NCBI GenBank assembly: GCA_038142525.1
Contig: JAYQKE010000003.1
Location: 1-64,000, forward strand
Length of the DNA stretch: 64,000 nt
DNA from: CAJQHK01 sp038142525
Lineage (GTDB): Bacteria > Pseudomonadota > Alphaproteobacteria > Rickettsiales > UBA1997
Direction of reading: 5' to 3'
Positions 9,490 through 18,419 of the stretch are shown piece by piece. A program made the translations under genes and the position numbers. How positions within the stretch are numbered: position 1 is the stretch's first letter; every line of letters starts with the position of its first letter. The notes beneath the pieces were generated by a model. The model did no database searches. It saw only the letters and a program-made list of their open reading frames with translations, and was not told the DNA's origin.

Positions 9490-11667
9490 TCAATCAATTA
9501 CTATCTTCATCCTAGTAGAATTTTTTAATTTTAAATTATTAGTAATTTTTCTGATATAATTTTGTAAATTGAAATTTCTGCTAGAATTAATTATCAAGCG
9601 ATAATAAAAACGATTCTTAATTTTAGTTACGGGCATCGGTGCTGGCCCTAGAATTTGAATATTCTTATCAAAAATACTATTCTTTAAAATATTCCTTAGA
9701 GTCTCAATAGCAATTTTTTGATCAAAATCATTAACAATAATTTCAGCCATTTTGCCAAAAGGTGGTAAATTTAATAATTTTCTCTGAGCAATTTCTTGTT
9801 CTAAAAACCTATTACGATCCTGTTTAATAATATATTCAAAAATTGGATTTTTTGGATTAAAACTTTGAATTAAAACCTGCCCCTGATATTTCTCTCGCCC
9901 TGCTCTACCAATAATTTGCGTTAAAAGTTGATAGGATTTTTCAGAAGTTCGAAGAGAATTATTGTAAAAACTAGCATCACCATCAATAATTCCAACCAAA
10001 GATAATTTTGGAAAATGATAACCTTTGGCAATCATCTGTGTACCAATGATAATATCAATCTGGTCATTTAAAATTTTATCAATAATTTTATTAGCAATAT
10101 CCAGATCCTTAATTTCATCACTAGTCATTAGGGCAATTCTAGCCTTCGGGAATTTTTCTTGAATTTCCTCCTTTATTTTCTCAATACCAATACCAGAAAG
10201 TAAAAATGAATCTTTCTCACCACATTTTTGACATTTTTTAGGAATAAAATCTCTATGACCGCAATGATGGCAAATTAATTTATTAATTTTTTGATGATAA
10301 GTAATATTAATTGAGCAATTGGGACAATTAATAATATCACCACATTTTTTACAAATTGTTACATTGGCATAGCCCCTTTTATTAAGAAATAACAAGGATT
10401 GCTTTTGATCAAGCAAATTTAAGGCGATTTGATCTAATAATTTCTGACTCAAAAAATGATTTTTCTCTAATTTTTCTTGCTTTAAATCAAGAATTTCAAT
10501 TTTTACAGCATCATTTCGAGAGAATTTTTCTGTTAAAATAAAATGACCATATTTACCAGAAATAGAGTTTTGATAAGTTTCTAAAGAAGGTGTGGCGGAG
10601 CCTAATAAAATAGGAATATTTTCCATTTTTGCCCTTACAATGGCCATATCTCGACCATGATAAGATATTTGATCTTCTTGTTTGAAGGATTCATCATGTT
10701 CCTCATCAATAATAATTGTCTTCAGATTTTTAAAAGGCAGAAAAAGCGCCGATCTAGTGCCAATTAAAATCCTAATATTCTCAGAAATTATTGAGTGAAA
10801 AATCCTCTCTTTCTTGGAATTGCCAATTTTTGAATGCCAAATTTCTGGTTCAAAACCAAATCTATCCTTAAAATTTCTAATTAATTGTGTAGTTAGGACA
10901 ATTTCTGGTAGTAAAAATAAAATTTGCCCAGATTTTTGTTCTAAAATTTTGGCAATTAGATGAAAATAAATTTCGGTTTTTCCAGAACCAGTAACCCCAT
11001 CTAAAAATGACACCTGAAAATTCTCCAAAGGTAATTGATCAGAAATTTCCTGTTGTTTTTGCGATAGATTTTTTAATTTAAAAGAGTTTTTATCAATATT
11101 TTCAGTAATTTTAATAATTTTACGATCAACCTCTTTCTTTTCCTTAATCAAAATATCATCCTTAACCATTTGATTAATCAGGGAAATAGTAAAATCCTCA
11201 TTTTTCTTAATATCTGCTAAAGTTTTTGATGAATCATTAATAAAATCTAAAATCTTTTGCCTTTTTTCAGTAATTTTTTGGCTAAAATCGTAATTTTCAT
11301 TAATTTTAAAGATAATTTCTGTGGATTTTTTAGCCAGATTTTTAAGAAAAACTGCAATTGATAATTTTAAAACTAAACCAGCTGGCGCAAGATTGTAATT
11401 TGCTACCCAAAAAATAAAATCTATTAATTTTCGATCTAAAGAAAAATTTGGATATTTAGATTCGGCGAATTTTATTTTTGATTCGGCAATATTTTCAGGA
11501 ATTTTGTCTAAAATTTCAGTTATTACGCCAAAAATCTTTCTTTTACCAAAGGGAATTTGAAAAATATCACCAATTTTAGGATTTTGATTTTTTTTAACAA
11601 AATAAATAAAGCCGTCATTAAATGGCAAAGGTAGGAGAATTTTAACAAGCAAATTATTACTTATCAT
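9490..11667 (-). CDS. priA: Primosomal protein N', replication restart helicase
   Basis: A 3'-5' superfamily 2 helicase that rebuilds replisomes at stalled forks. Walker A is GVTGSGKTE near residue 224 and the DEAH-type box is IIIDEEHDESFKQ near 320. The zinc-binding cysteines (CKKCGDIINCPNC, CHHCGH, CQKCGEK) fall at about 430-480, followed by helicase motifs IIGTQMIAKGYHFP and IGRAGREKYQGQVLIQ. At 725 residues it is full length. Its start overlaps the end of yciB by 11 bases on the same strand, so the two are probably cotranscribed. Confidence 0.95.
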   Translation of the reverse strand: MISNNLLVKILLPLPFNDGFIYFVKKNQNPKIGDIFQIPFGKRKIFGVITEILDKIPENIAESKIKFAESKYPNFSLDRKLIDFIFWVANYNLAPAGLVLKLSIAVFLKNLAKKSTEIIFKINENYDFSQKITEKRQKILDFINDSSKTLADIKKNEDFTISLINQMVKDDILIKEKKEVDRKIIKITENIDKNSFKLKNLSQKQQEISDQLPLENFQVSFLDGVTGSGKTEIYFHLIAKILEQKSGQILFLLPEIVLTTQLIRNFKDRFGFEPEIWHSKIGNSKKERIFHSIISENIRILIGTRSALFLPFKNLKTIIIDEEHDESFKQEDQISYHGRDMAIVRAKMENIPILLGSATPSLETYQNSISGKYGHFILTEKFSRNDAVKIEILDLKQEKLEKNHFLSQKLLDQIALNLLDQKQSLLFLNKRGYANVTICKKCGDIINCPNCSINITYHQKINKLICHHCGHRDFIPKKCQKCGEKDSFLLSGIGIEKIKEEIQEKFPKARIALMTSDEIKDLDIANKIIDKILNDQIDIIIGTQMIAKGYHFPKLSLVGIIDGDASFYNNSLRTSEKSYQLLTQIIGRAGREKYQGQVLIQSFNPKNPIFEYIIKQDRNRFLEQEIAQRKLLNLPPFGKMAEIIVNDFDQKIAIETLRNILKNSIFDKNIQILGPAPMPVTKIKNRFYYRLIINSSRNFNLQNYIRKITNNLKLKNSTRMKIVID

Positions 11668-12238
11668 TCTTATCTTCTATCTGGTTTTTCATGATAAAGG
11701 GTGCTTGTAGGAGCATGAAAATTAGGGAAATAGAAAACATACCAAACACCTTAAAAGCTACCCAAAAATCAGTAGAAAAATTACGCCAGATAAATTCATT
11801 TAAAAGAGCTAAAAATAGGAAAAACAGAATAAATCGATTAGTCAATATTCTGTAATGAATATTGGTCATTTTAAGGTTATTACCAAATAATTTAGCTAAT
11901 AGTGGTTTATTGAAGATATTTCCAGTAATTAAAATTAAAGCAAAAATAATATTAGCAATTGTTGGTTTGATTTTAATGAATGTTTCATCTCCCGAAAAAA
12001 CCGTTAAACTACCAAAAATGGTTAAAACAATACCGGATATTAAAGCCATTTTAGAGATTTTTTTACTAATAAGATAAATAGTTAAAATAACCAAAATAGT
12101 TGAAATCACTAAAGCATGAGTTGCTACCAAAAGTGGCTGATTATCCTGAGATAGAAAATTAACAGTAATAAAAATTAAAGAAGGTAAGATCTCTAAAAAT
12201 GAAATAATAGGATTTTTTTGATTTGTATTTTTAGTCAT
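11657..12238 (-). CDS. yciB: Inner-membrane septation protein A (YciB/IspZ family)
   Basis: A 193-residue membrane protein with five or so hydrophobic segments and the family signatures PSLIFITVNF near the N-terminus, KPTIANIIFALIL in the middle, and RFILFFLFLALLNEFIWRNF followed by DFWVAFKVFG towards the end. The family is associated with envelope and septum integrity; its biochemical role is unclear. It lies directly upstream of priA with an 11-base overlap. Confidence 0.88.
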   Translation of the reverse strand: MTKNTNQKNPIISFLEILPSLIFITVNFLSQDNQPLLVATHALVISTILVILTIYLISKKISKMALISGIVLTIFGSLTVFSGDETFIKIKPTIANIIFALILITGNIFNKPLLAKLFGNNLKMTNIHYRILTNRFILFFLFLALLNEFIWRNFSTDFWVAFKVFGMFSISLIFMLLQAPFIMKNQIEDKNDK

Positions 12239-12258
12239 AATATTTTTTTACAAAAATT

Positions 12259-12285
12259 TTGCGCTCCTAGGAGCACATTTTTTTT
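12259..12285. other. GC-rich palindrome between yciB and the SbmA-like gene
   Basis: GCGCTCCTAGGAGCAC holds a perfect 10-base palindrome and is followed on the + strand by eight T. It could be a weak terminator. The genes on both sides are on the minus strand, where the U-run is poorer (AAAATTTTTG). Confidence 0.35.
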
Positions 12286-12385
12286 AACAGCAACTTTTTA
12301 ACCAAAATAGATTCTCATTTTGTTAATTTAAGCCTTATTTGACAAGGTTTTACTCTATTAAGAAACCTTATTGACAAAGAGATTT

Positions 12386-13408
12386 TTATTTTAGATTTAA
12401 AGCTTTTTCAAACTCATGTAATCTCTTCCAAATACTTCTAATTTCAGTAATTGTAGTCCAATTATGTAAAAATAAGGCAAAACCACCATGCACCCTGGTA
12501 AAAGCATTGCTAACCTGCACCATAATACCAAGCTGGATAGCGCCAGTAAATAAGCCAGGAGCCATAATTAAATAAGGAACAATCACCATAAATTGATCAT
12601 AGGCGGCAATCCAACAATCAAAATAGCCATAATGCATGTAAAGCCTGTGATAATTTAGCCTAATCCCCAAAAACAATTCCCAAAGAGTATCCTCCCTAGC
12701 ATAATTAACCTTATCATCTTCTGCCAAAACTAAATCTTTTCTAAAAGCTGCCTCCACCTTTTGATTATTATATTCAAGACCAGGTAATTTCCAGCCAACA
12801 AACCAAGAAATAATAAAACCCCCAATTGAAACAAACAAAGTGCACCAAACCAAACTACCATCAAAATCCTTTAAAAAAGGAATTTCTACCTTATCACTTA
12901 AATTCCATAAAATTGGTAGAAAAGCAATTAAGGTCATAATAGCTCTAACTATCTGCAAACCCAAAGATTCTATTAATTTGGCCCATCTAGCACAATCTTC
13001 CTGAATTCTCTGACTTGAGCCCTCAATATCCTTTTCAATATTTTTCCATTTTGGAATATAATTAAAAGTAATAGCCTCTCTCCAACGCAGGGCATAAATT
13101 CTAGTAAACCAGCCGGTAAAAACTGCTAAGGCAACATAAGGCATAGCAATTATGATAAAACTCGGGCTAGATTTAAAGCCAGTTGAGATATAGCTAAAAG
13201 ATATCAAATAATAATATAATTTTGAAATGCCCTCGGCAGGGTTGGAATAATAATCCTTAGCATTTTGCAATAAATCATAAAAATCCTTATACCAGCTATT
13301 AATAGCAACGGTCATTTGAACTTGTATCCAAAGAGATAAAATCAATAAAAAACCACCACCATAAGCCCAAAGAGCCCATTTTCTACTCTTAAAAAAAGCT
13401 TCTATCAT
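12386..13408 (-). CDS. SbmA/BacA family peptide transporter
   Basis: An inner-membrane importer of peptide-like compounds, homologous to SbmA and to BacA of rhizobial symbionts. In 340 residues it shows several hydrophobic segments and the conserved NSWYKDFYDLLQ block near residue 37, ALRWREAITFNYIPKW near 127, RIQEDCARWAK near 150 and an AFTRVHGGFALFLHNWTTITEIRSIWKRLHEFE C-terminal region (read in pieces). There is no ATPase domain, as expected for this family. Its start codon shares a base with the stop of the VOC gene upstream, suggesting translational coupling. In host-associated bacteria the family can protect against host antimicrobial peptides; that role is inferred here. Confidence 0.85.
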   Translation of the reverse strand: MIEAFFKSRKWALWAYGGGFLLILSLWIQVQMTVAINSWYKDFYDLLQNAKDYYSNPAEGISKLYYYLISFSYISTGFKSSPSFIIIAMPYVALAVFTGWFTRIYALRWREAITFNYIPKWKNIEKDIEGSSQRIQEDCARWAKLIESLGLQIVRAIMTLIAFLPILWNLSDKVEIPFLKDFDGSLVWCTLFVSIGGFIISWFVGWKLPGLEYNNQKVEAAFRKDLVLAEDDKVNYAREDTLWELFLGIRLNYHRLYMHYGYFDCWIAAYDQFMVIVPYLIMAPGLFTGAIQLGIMVQVSNAFTRVHGGFALFLHNWTTITEIRSIWKRLHEFEKALNLK

Positions 13409-13737
13409 TATTGGTCAAATTCGGATTCATTTGGATCTTTGAGATATTCAAGATAATTGCCAAAAGGATCTTGAAGATAAATTGAAGAAGTGCCATCGCG
13501 ATGTAATTTTAATTCTCCATATTTTTCTGCATCATCTTTTAAAAAGGCCAGATGTGGCGGGTGTTTTCCTGGTAGAACCAGAGCTAATTTAATATTACCA
13601 AATTGTAAAAATCCCCATGTTTCATCCTGATAAAGAATCTCTATCTGAAAATTTTCTGTGTAATATTTAATAGCATCAGCAATATTATCAACTTTTATTG
13701 CCATATGATGAATTTTATCTAATTTTTTATCAGTCAT
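13408..13737 (-). CDS. VOC (glyoxalase/bleomycin-resistance fold) protein
   Basis: A 109-residue single-module vicinal-oxygen-chelate protein. KIHHMAIKVDNIADAIKYYTENF opens the first beta-alpha-beta unit with a potential metal-ligand His; HLAFLKDD and the closing SIYLQDPFGNYLEYL supply further typical ligands. The enzymatic activity cannot be assigned. It precedes the SbmA-like gene with TAATG overlap, so the two are likely one transcript. Confidence 0.75.
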   Translation of the reverse strand: MTDKKLDKIHHMAIKVDNIADAIKYYTENFQIEILYQDETWGFLQFGNIKLALVLPGKHPPHLAFLKDDAEKYGELKLHRDGTSSIYLQDPFGNYLEYLKDPNESEFDQ

Positions 13738-13815
13738 TTTAATATTTAAAAAAACTCCTCTTAGGAAGTAAAATTTTGGGTTAAAATTTCAAAGAAATTG
13801 TGGTGAAAATCAAAC

Positions 13816-14060
13816 TACTCCCGGCAGGATTCGAACCTGCGCACATGGATTAGGGACTGTCCAAAATCTATGTTGAAATACTTTTTTCATTGCTTTTCTG
13901 TTAATTTTTGCCTAAATTCAACGATTTTTTAGCCCAATATGGGTATATTGCACCAAAAAATCATCAAATTTTGTCTAAAAATTACCCAAAAAATCAAAGG
14001 AAAAATATTTCGGACAGTTCCTTTAGGAAACCAATGCTCTATCCCCTGAGCTATGGGAGT
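13816..14060 (-). pseudogene. tRNA-Arg(CCU) gene interrupted by a 169-bp element
   Basis: The 5' part (14060-14022) gives the acceptor strand ACTCCCA, a D-arm around GCTC-GAGC and an anticodon arm TTGGT-TTCCTAA with anticodon CCT. The 3' part (13852-13816) gives a T-arm GCAGG-TTCGAAT-CCTGC and acceptor strand GGGAGT. The element at 13853-14021 lies between them, in the anticodon loop/stem. With it removed and the TAAA/TAAT duplication collapsed, a nearly complete cloverleaf forms with some mismatches (7-66, 27-43). The gene should not yield a functional tRNA as it stands. AGG codons could be read by a tRNA-Arg(UCU). Confidence 0.8.
13853..14021. mobile_element. 169-bp MITE with GGGACTGTCC termini, inside a tRNA gene
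   Basis: The ends GGGACTGTCC and GGACAGTTCC are inverted with one mismatch, flanked by ATTA-like and TTTA-like 4-mers. It is non-coding. A central palindrome (about 13933-13954) is the reverse complement of, and closely similar to, the core palindrome in the GGAACCTCTG-type long MITEs, although the termini differ. No transposase with these termini is in the window. Confidence 0.75.
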
Positions 14061-14222
14061 AAAAGACAGCTCCATTACGCTATTACTTTAAGGATATATT
14101 TCAATAATTCAACTTCAGAAAAACAAATTGTAGCAATTATTATTTTTAAATATGAAATTAAGATATACTATTTTGCAGGAGAAGCTGGTTCTCCATCAAT
14201 CGCAGACGACGGATTACTAACA
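14061..14222. other. Intergenic stretch, nothing recognised
   Basis: This is AT-rich sequence between the tRNA remnant and the stop of the MORN gene. No convincing gene, terminator or repeat is seen. Confidence 0.5.
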
Positions 14223-14576
14223 TTAGGTGATGGGAGGTCCCGAAGAATCAGATGGAGGTGGTTCTATGGCTGGAATCTTCTTGCTAGGAGTAATCTCACA
14301 TTTCAAACCTGATCCTCCCGCTTCAGCATCAAATTTTTCTTGACTTACTATTTGACCAATAGAAAAACTAGCATCTGACAACATCCCACCTATCCATTCC
14401 CCTTCATATTTCTGCTTATCTTCTGAAATATAAGTACCTTGTCCATTTGGCTCTCCATCTTTAAATTGACCTTGATATTGCCTATATCCAAAACCATTAT
14501 TACTATCCCAAGTCATAACACCTTGACCATTTAGCTTTCCATCTTTAAATTGACCTTGATATCTAGTACCATCCAT
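14223..14576 (-). CDS. MORN-repeat protein
   Basis: 117 residues with three MORN-type units: YQGQFKDGKLNGQG, YQGQFKDGEPNGQGTY and YEGEWIGG. A proline/serine-rich tail (EPPPSDSSGPP) ends the protein. MORN repeats are common in eukaryotic membrane-associated proteins and in host-associated bacteria, where they serve as binding scaffolds. There is no signal peptide or catalytic domain. Function unknown; an effector role is possible but unsupported by anything else here. Confidence 0.65.
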   Translation of the reverse strand: MDGTRYQGQFKDGKLNGQGVMTWDSNNGFGYRQYQGQFKDGEPNGQGTYISEDKQKYEGEWIGGMLSDASFSIGQIVSQEKFDAEAGGSGLKCEITPSKKIPAIEPPPSDSSGPPIT

Positions 14577-14655
14577 CTTTAAACCTTGTTAACATATTAA
14601 TATGTAAATTTATAAAAAATTACTCCTATTTTAAACCAAAATAGCTACTTAAAAA

Positions 14656-15092
14656 TTAAAGATCTTGTTTTTTCCAACCCTCTTTCTCCCTTTTGTAAAA
14701 ATTCAGATCATGGGATTTTTCCTTAGATGATTTCCAAAAAACCCTAGCATCAGATAAATCATTTGGACCAAAAAAATAAAATATCCTATCAAAATTTTTC
14801 ATAAATTCTTCTGATTTTTCAGCAAACATAATTAAAAAATCAGCCTCATTAAGATTATCCTCTTGCTTAGTAAGTAAAATTGGTGCGTTTTAAGATCAAA
14901 ATTATCTTGATCAGTAATATGTGGTAAAAATTTTGTTTTAGAAAAATTCCACAAACCCAAATCTAGCTTTTGCGTCATTTCATCATCTTCAGATAAAATT
15001 AAAGCTTTTTTTTGCTGCTCATAAATTTTCAACAATAAGGGTGCCAGCATTTTATGCAAAAGATCGTCAATCTGATAAAAATTAATTTCCAT
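14656..15092 (-). CDS. holC: DNA polymerase III chi subunit, one frameshift
   Basis: The clamp-loader-associated subunit that contacts SSB. MEINFYQIDDLLHKMLAPLLLKIYEQ, KALILSEDDEMTQKLDLGLWNFSKTKFLPH (read in pieces) and DARVFWKSSKEKSHDLNFYKREKEGWKK across the join match the HolC layout of about 145 residues. The frame breaks near 14890; one extra C (CACCCAATTTTA) restores THPILLTKQEDN. I chose the second Met (15090-15092) as start because HolC proteins begin just before this block; an in-frame ATG at 15107 is also possible. Confidence 0.65.
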
Positions 15093-15165
15093 TTGGTTTT
15101 TATACAACTTCTACAAGAAAAATTTAAAACCCAAACTTACAATAACTTAGCTTAGAAAACAATAT

Positions 15166-17031
15166 TTAATTAGCAGATCCCTGCTTTCTAAGATATATTA
15201 TTATTGCCATAATAGCAGCAGGTGTAATCCCAGGAATACGGCTCGCAAGTGAAATATTGTTGGGTCTAGCAAAATTTAATTTTTCTACCACCTCATTAGA
15301 AAGACTTTGGATATCTTTATAATTCAAATCTTCTGGAATTTTTAGAAATTCATCCTTTTTAAAAATCTCAATATCCCTCTTCTGCCTTTCAATATAGGAA
15401 TGATAAAGTGCTTGAATTGTAATTTGTTCCTGATTTTCCTGAGAAATTTCTACAAATTCTGGCCAAATCCCTATTATTTTATCAAAATCAATATTACCAA
15501 TTGTCAGCAACTCAAAAGCATTTCTCTTGACTCCATCTTGTTTAATTTCTATGCCAAAATCTTTTAATTTTGCTGGCGTGATAGTTACTTTTTTTAAACT
15601 CTCTAAATCTTCTATTAAAGATTTTTCTTTTTCTAAAAAAATTCTTTTTCTCTCATCAGAAACCAAACCAATATCAATAGCAATCTTTGTTAATCTTAAA
15701 TCAGCATTATCAGAACGCAGTAAAAGACGATATTCCGCCCTAGAAGTAAGCATTCTATAAGGCTCACTAGTACCAAGACGAATCAAATCATCAATCATCA
15801 CCCCAATATAGCTGTTGGTCCTACTTAAGGTAAATTCCTCATCAGAACCTTTGGCCCTAAAAACAGCATTAACACCAGCCACCAGACCCTGCCCTGCTGC
15901 TTCTTCATAGCCAGTTGTACCATTAATTTGCCCAGCAAAAAAGAGATTTTTAATTTTTTTAGTCTCCAATGTTGGCTTTAACTCTCTTGGATCAATAAAA
16001 TCATATTCAATAGCATAGCCATATTGCGCCACTTTTACATTTTCTAAACCCTTAATGCTTTTTAAAAATCGCAATTGAATTTCCTCAGGAAGTGAATTTG
16101 AAATACCATTTGGATAAATTAAATCAGAATCCAAACCTTCTGGTTCAAGAAAAATCTGATGCCTTTCCTTATCATAAAAACGCTTAATCTTATCCTCAAT
16201 TGAAGGACAATAACGCGGAGCAGAACCGGTAATATTACCATAAGAAATTGAACTCAAATGTAAATTATCATTAATGATTTTATGAGTTTTTTTATTGCTA
16301 TAAGTAATGAAACAATCAATTTGCGGTATAGAAATTTCTTTATTTAAAAATGAAAATGGTTTGGGAATCTCATCACCTTTTTGAATTTCTAGCTCTGAAT
16401 AATCAATTGAATCCTTATAAATTCTTGGCGGTGTGCCAGTTTTTAAACGACCTAAAGCAAAATTATATTTTTTTAACCTTTCCGAAATACCATTTGACGG
16501 CTCCTCGCCAATTCTGCCAGCAGGAATTTCCTTTTGCCCAATATGAATTTTTCCAGCAAGAAAAGTTCCAGCAGTTAAAATAACTGATTGAGCTAAAAAT
16601 TCCCCGCCATTTTCAGTAATTACCCCTTCAATTCTATCATTTTTAATAATCAGATCGGAAATTTTATCAAAATGCAGATCAAGATTCTGGTAATTTTTTA
16701 AAATCTTATTAATGGCTTTTTGATATAATTTCCTATCAGCCTGCGCTCTCGGCGAATGAACCGCAGCACCCTTACTAGCATTTAAAATCTTTACATGAAT
16801 AGCAGACATATCAATGGCTTGCCCCATTATGCCATCCAGCGCATCAATTTCACGCACAATTGTGCCCTTAGCCACCCCACCAATCGCAGGATTGCAAGAC
16901 ATTTGCCCAAGATTATCTTCCTTAATCGTAATTAATAGAGTTTTGGCTCCCATCCTGGCTGAGGCCGCCGCAGCTTCCGAACCGCTATGACCACCACCAA
17001 TTATAATTACATCATAAATTTTACTACTCAC
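15166..17031 (-). CDS. mnmG: tRNA uridine 5-carboxymethylaminomethyl modification enzyme MnmG
   Basis: A FAD- and folate-dependent enzyme that, with MnmE, modifies U34 of several tRNAs. The dinucleotide-binding IIGGGHSGSEAAAASARMG is at the N-terminus, followed by CNPAIGGVAKGTIVREIDALDGIMG, GRLKTGTPPRI, YGYAIEYDFIDPRELKPTLETK and GQINGTTGYEEAAGQGLVAG (motifs listed separately). The usual C-terminal ASRIPGITPAA is present. At 621 residues it is full length. It follows the DUF2063 gene by 7 bases on the same strand and is probably the last gene of that operon. Confidence 0.95.
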   Translation of the reverse strand: MSSKIYDVIIIGGGHSGSEAAAASARMGAKTLLITIKEDNLGQMSCNPAIGGVAKGTIVREIDALDGIMGQAIDMSAIHVKILNASKGAAVHSPRAQADRKLYQKAINKILKNYQNLDLHFDKISDLIIKNDRIEGVITENGGEFLAQSVILTAGTFLAGKIHIGQKEIPAGRIGEEPSNGISERLKKYNFALGRLKTGTPPRIYKDSIDYSELEIQKGDEIPKPFSFLNKEISIPQIDCFITYSNKKTHKIINDNLHLSSISYGNITGSAPRYCPSIEDKIKRFYDKERHQIFLEPEGLDSDLIYPNGISNSLPEEIQLRFLKSIKGLENVKVAQYGYAIEYDFIDPRELKPTLETKKIKNLFFAGQINGTTGYEEAAGQGLVAGVNAVFRAKGSDEEFTLSRTNSYIGVMIDDLIRLGTSEPYRMLTSRAEYRLLLRSDNADLRLTKIAIDIGLVSDERKRIFLEKEKSLIEDLESLKKVTITPAKLKDFGIEIKQDGVKRNAFELLTIGNIDFDKIIGIWPEFVEISQENQEQITIQALYHSYIERQKRDIEIFKKDEFLKIPEDLNYKDIQSLSNEVVEKLNFARPNNISLASRIPGITPAAIMAIIIYLRKQGSAN

Positions 17032-17038
17032 TCAATAT

Positions 17039-17734
17039 TTACTTTAAAATAGTTATTATCACATTTTTATTAACATATTTTGCCAATAACTCTCCAATAT
17101 TAATATCATATTTATTATAAATTTCAAATAAGCTCAAGCCATTTTTTATCTCTTCTAGGAAAATATATTCTGATTTGGATATTTTTTCTGTTTTGACCTT
17201 ATTATCCTGACGATAAATTAAATAATTTATAATTCTTTTTCTCTTTTGATCAGATTTTTTAAGAAAAAAATTATAATAAGATTGCCCTAAAAAACATGAT
17301 GGATGCAACTGAAATTTTAAATCAAATAATTCTTCAGTAGGAATTTTCTGCAAATCTTCCTGATTTACAGCTTCGGCATCTGCTGCCAAATATGATAAAT
17401 GACAAGAATATTCAAAATGAGATAAATCCTGAAGAAATTCATTTTGATTCTGAGCAAAATTCTGCCCATAATTATCTAAATTATTACTTTTTGAAGGGTT
17501 TTGAACAATATATTTTTCAGCTAATTTACTAAATTGCTCCTGACCTAAATATTGATAAATTAGTGGGAAAGTTATTTTAAGAGAATTTTCTAAATTTCTA
17601 AAAAGATTATTACGATAAATTTGAAATAATTCCTCTTTTCTGATTTTACCTTTTTTTACAAATTTTAGAATATCAGCTTTTTTTTCATCATATAGAAAAT
17701 TTATAAAATTATTTTGTAAATCTTTTAATGCCAT
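17039..17734 (-). CDS. DUF2063 (HvfC/BufC-like) protein
   Basis: 231 residues. The N-terminal half (LKDLQNNFINFLYDE, then QIYRNNLFRNLENSLKITFP and FSKLAEKYI) matches the DUF2063 domain found in partner proteins of DUF692/MNIO metalloenzymes that modify peptides. No DUF692 gene or precursor peptide is visible beside it. It sits between the phosphatase-like gene (10 bases away) and mnmG (7 bases). Domain assignment is fairly good; the role in this context is unknown. Confidence 0.6.
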   Translation of the reverse strand: MALKDLQNNFINFLYDEKKADILKFVKKGKIRKEELFQIYRNNLFRNLENSLKITFPLIYQYLGQEQFSKLAEKYIVQNPSKSNNLDNYGQNFAQNQNEFLQDLSHFEYSCHLSYLAADAEAVNQEDLQKIPTEELFDLKFQLHPSCFLGQSYYNFFLKKSDQKRKRIINYLIYRQDNKVKTEKISKSEYIFLEEIKNGLSLFEIYNKYDINIGELLAKYVNKNVIITILK

Positions 17735-17744
17735 TTATCATTAA

Positions 17745-18419
17745 CTATCTTTTTGCGATAAAATAATCATTAATTTTTTCAACTCTACCCCCCGATTCTA
17801 AAATATATAATTTTAAAGCATTCTTTAGATTTTTATCAGAAAATATTACTTGATCAATTTTGCCCAAAGCAAATTTTGCAATATCATTACTAACCGAACC
17901 GCTAATTCTTATTTCTTGATCTTGGCATAAATTGCTAAATTTAATATTTTCAATAGCAGTTATTAAATTATTATTATTGGTAATTTTCACTCTGCGATTA
18001 TTATAAAAAAGCCCAGAATTTTTAGCAGAAGTAAATATTTGATTTTCAATTGGCAAAATCATAGCAGATTCTAAAATTTGTTTCCTACCATCATCATTGA
18101 TCTGTCCATAAGAAATAAAAGAAGAAAAATTAGGAAGAGCACGAGAAAAATTAACCATCCCTTCAATTGGCGAAATAATATAAAATTCTTTACAATTTTT
18201 ATGATCATTAAGATTTTTACCAGACAATAATTCTATATCAGAATTTTCACCAAATTCCTGAAGAAATTTATCGACAATTTTCTGATAAGATGAATTAGCA
18301 AATTTTGCCGCCGCATTGTAATTATTTTGTAGATTTTCAATCTCAACAAAATCTCTTAATAAAATATTAGAAATATTCTCTAGGATCTTAATCATCCTAT
18401 TTAAATTTGCTGTCTTCAT
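17745..18419 (-). CDS. Degenerate inositol monophosphatase-family protein
   Basis: 224 residues with the fold of the Mg-dependent inositol phosphatases but altered active-site motifs. The usual DPIDGT is SPIEGM (in FYIISPIEGMVNFSRALP), and the WDxAA motif is replaced by NLKNALKL before the conserved ESGGRV. The GSVSNDIAKFALGKID stretch still follows the family pattern. Loss of metal ligands suggests a non-catalytic protein, which is inference. It overlaps the flavoprotein gene upstream by 4 bases (ATGA), so it is cotranscribed. Confidence 0.65.
   Translation of the reverse strand: MKTANLNRMIKILENISNILLRDFVEIENLQNNYNAAAKFANSSYQKIVDKFLQEFGENSDIELLSGKNLNDHKNCKEFYIISPIEGMVNFSRALPNFSSFISYGQINDDGRKQILESAMILPIENQIFTSAKNSGLFYNNRRVKITNNNNLITAIENIKFSNLCQDQEIRISGSVSNDIAKFALGKIDQVIFSDKNLKNALKLYILESGGRVEKINDYFIAKR

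Noticed and set aside
13816..14060. The tRNA insertion as a self-splicing intron
   Set aside because: It has inverted termini, a target duplication and a core palindrome shared with MITEs, and no group I or II intron features.
13908..14312. Reading frame running through the MITE, the tRNA remnant and the end of the MORN gene
   Set aside because: It is antisense to recognised features with no conserved motif.
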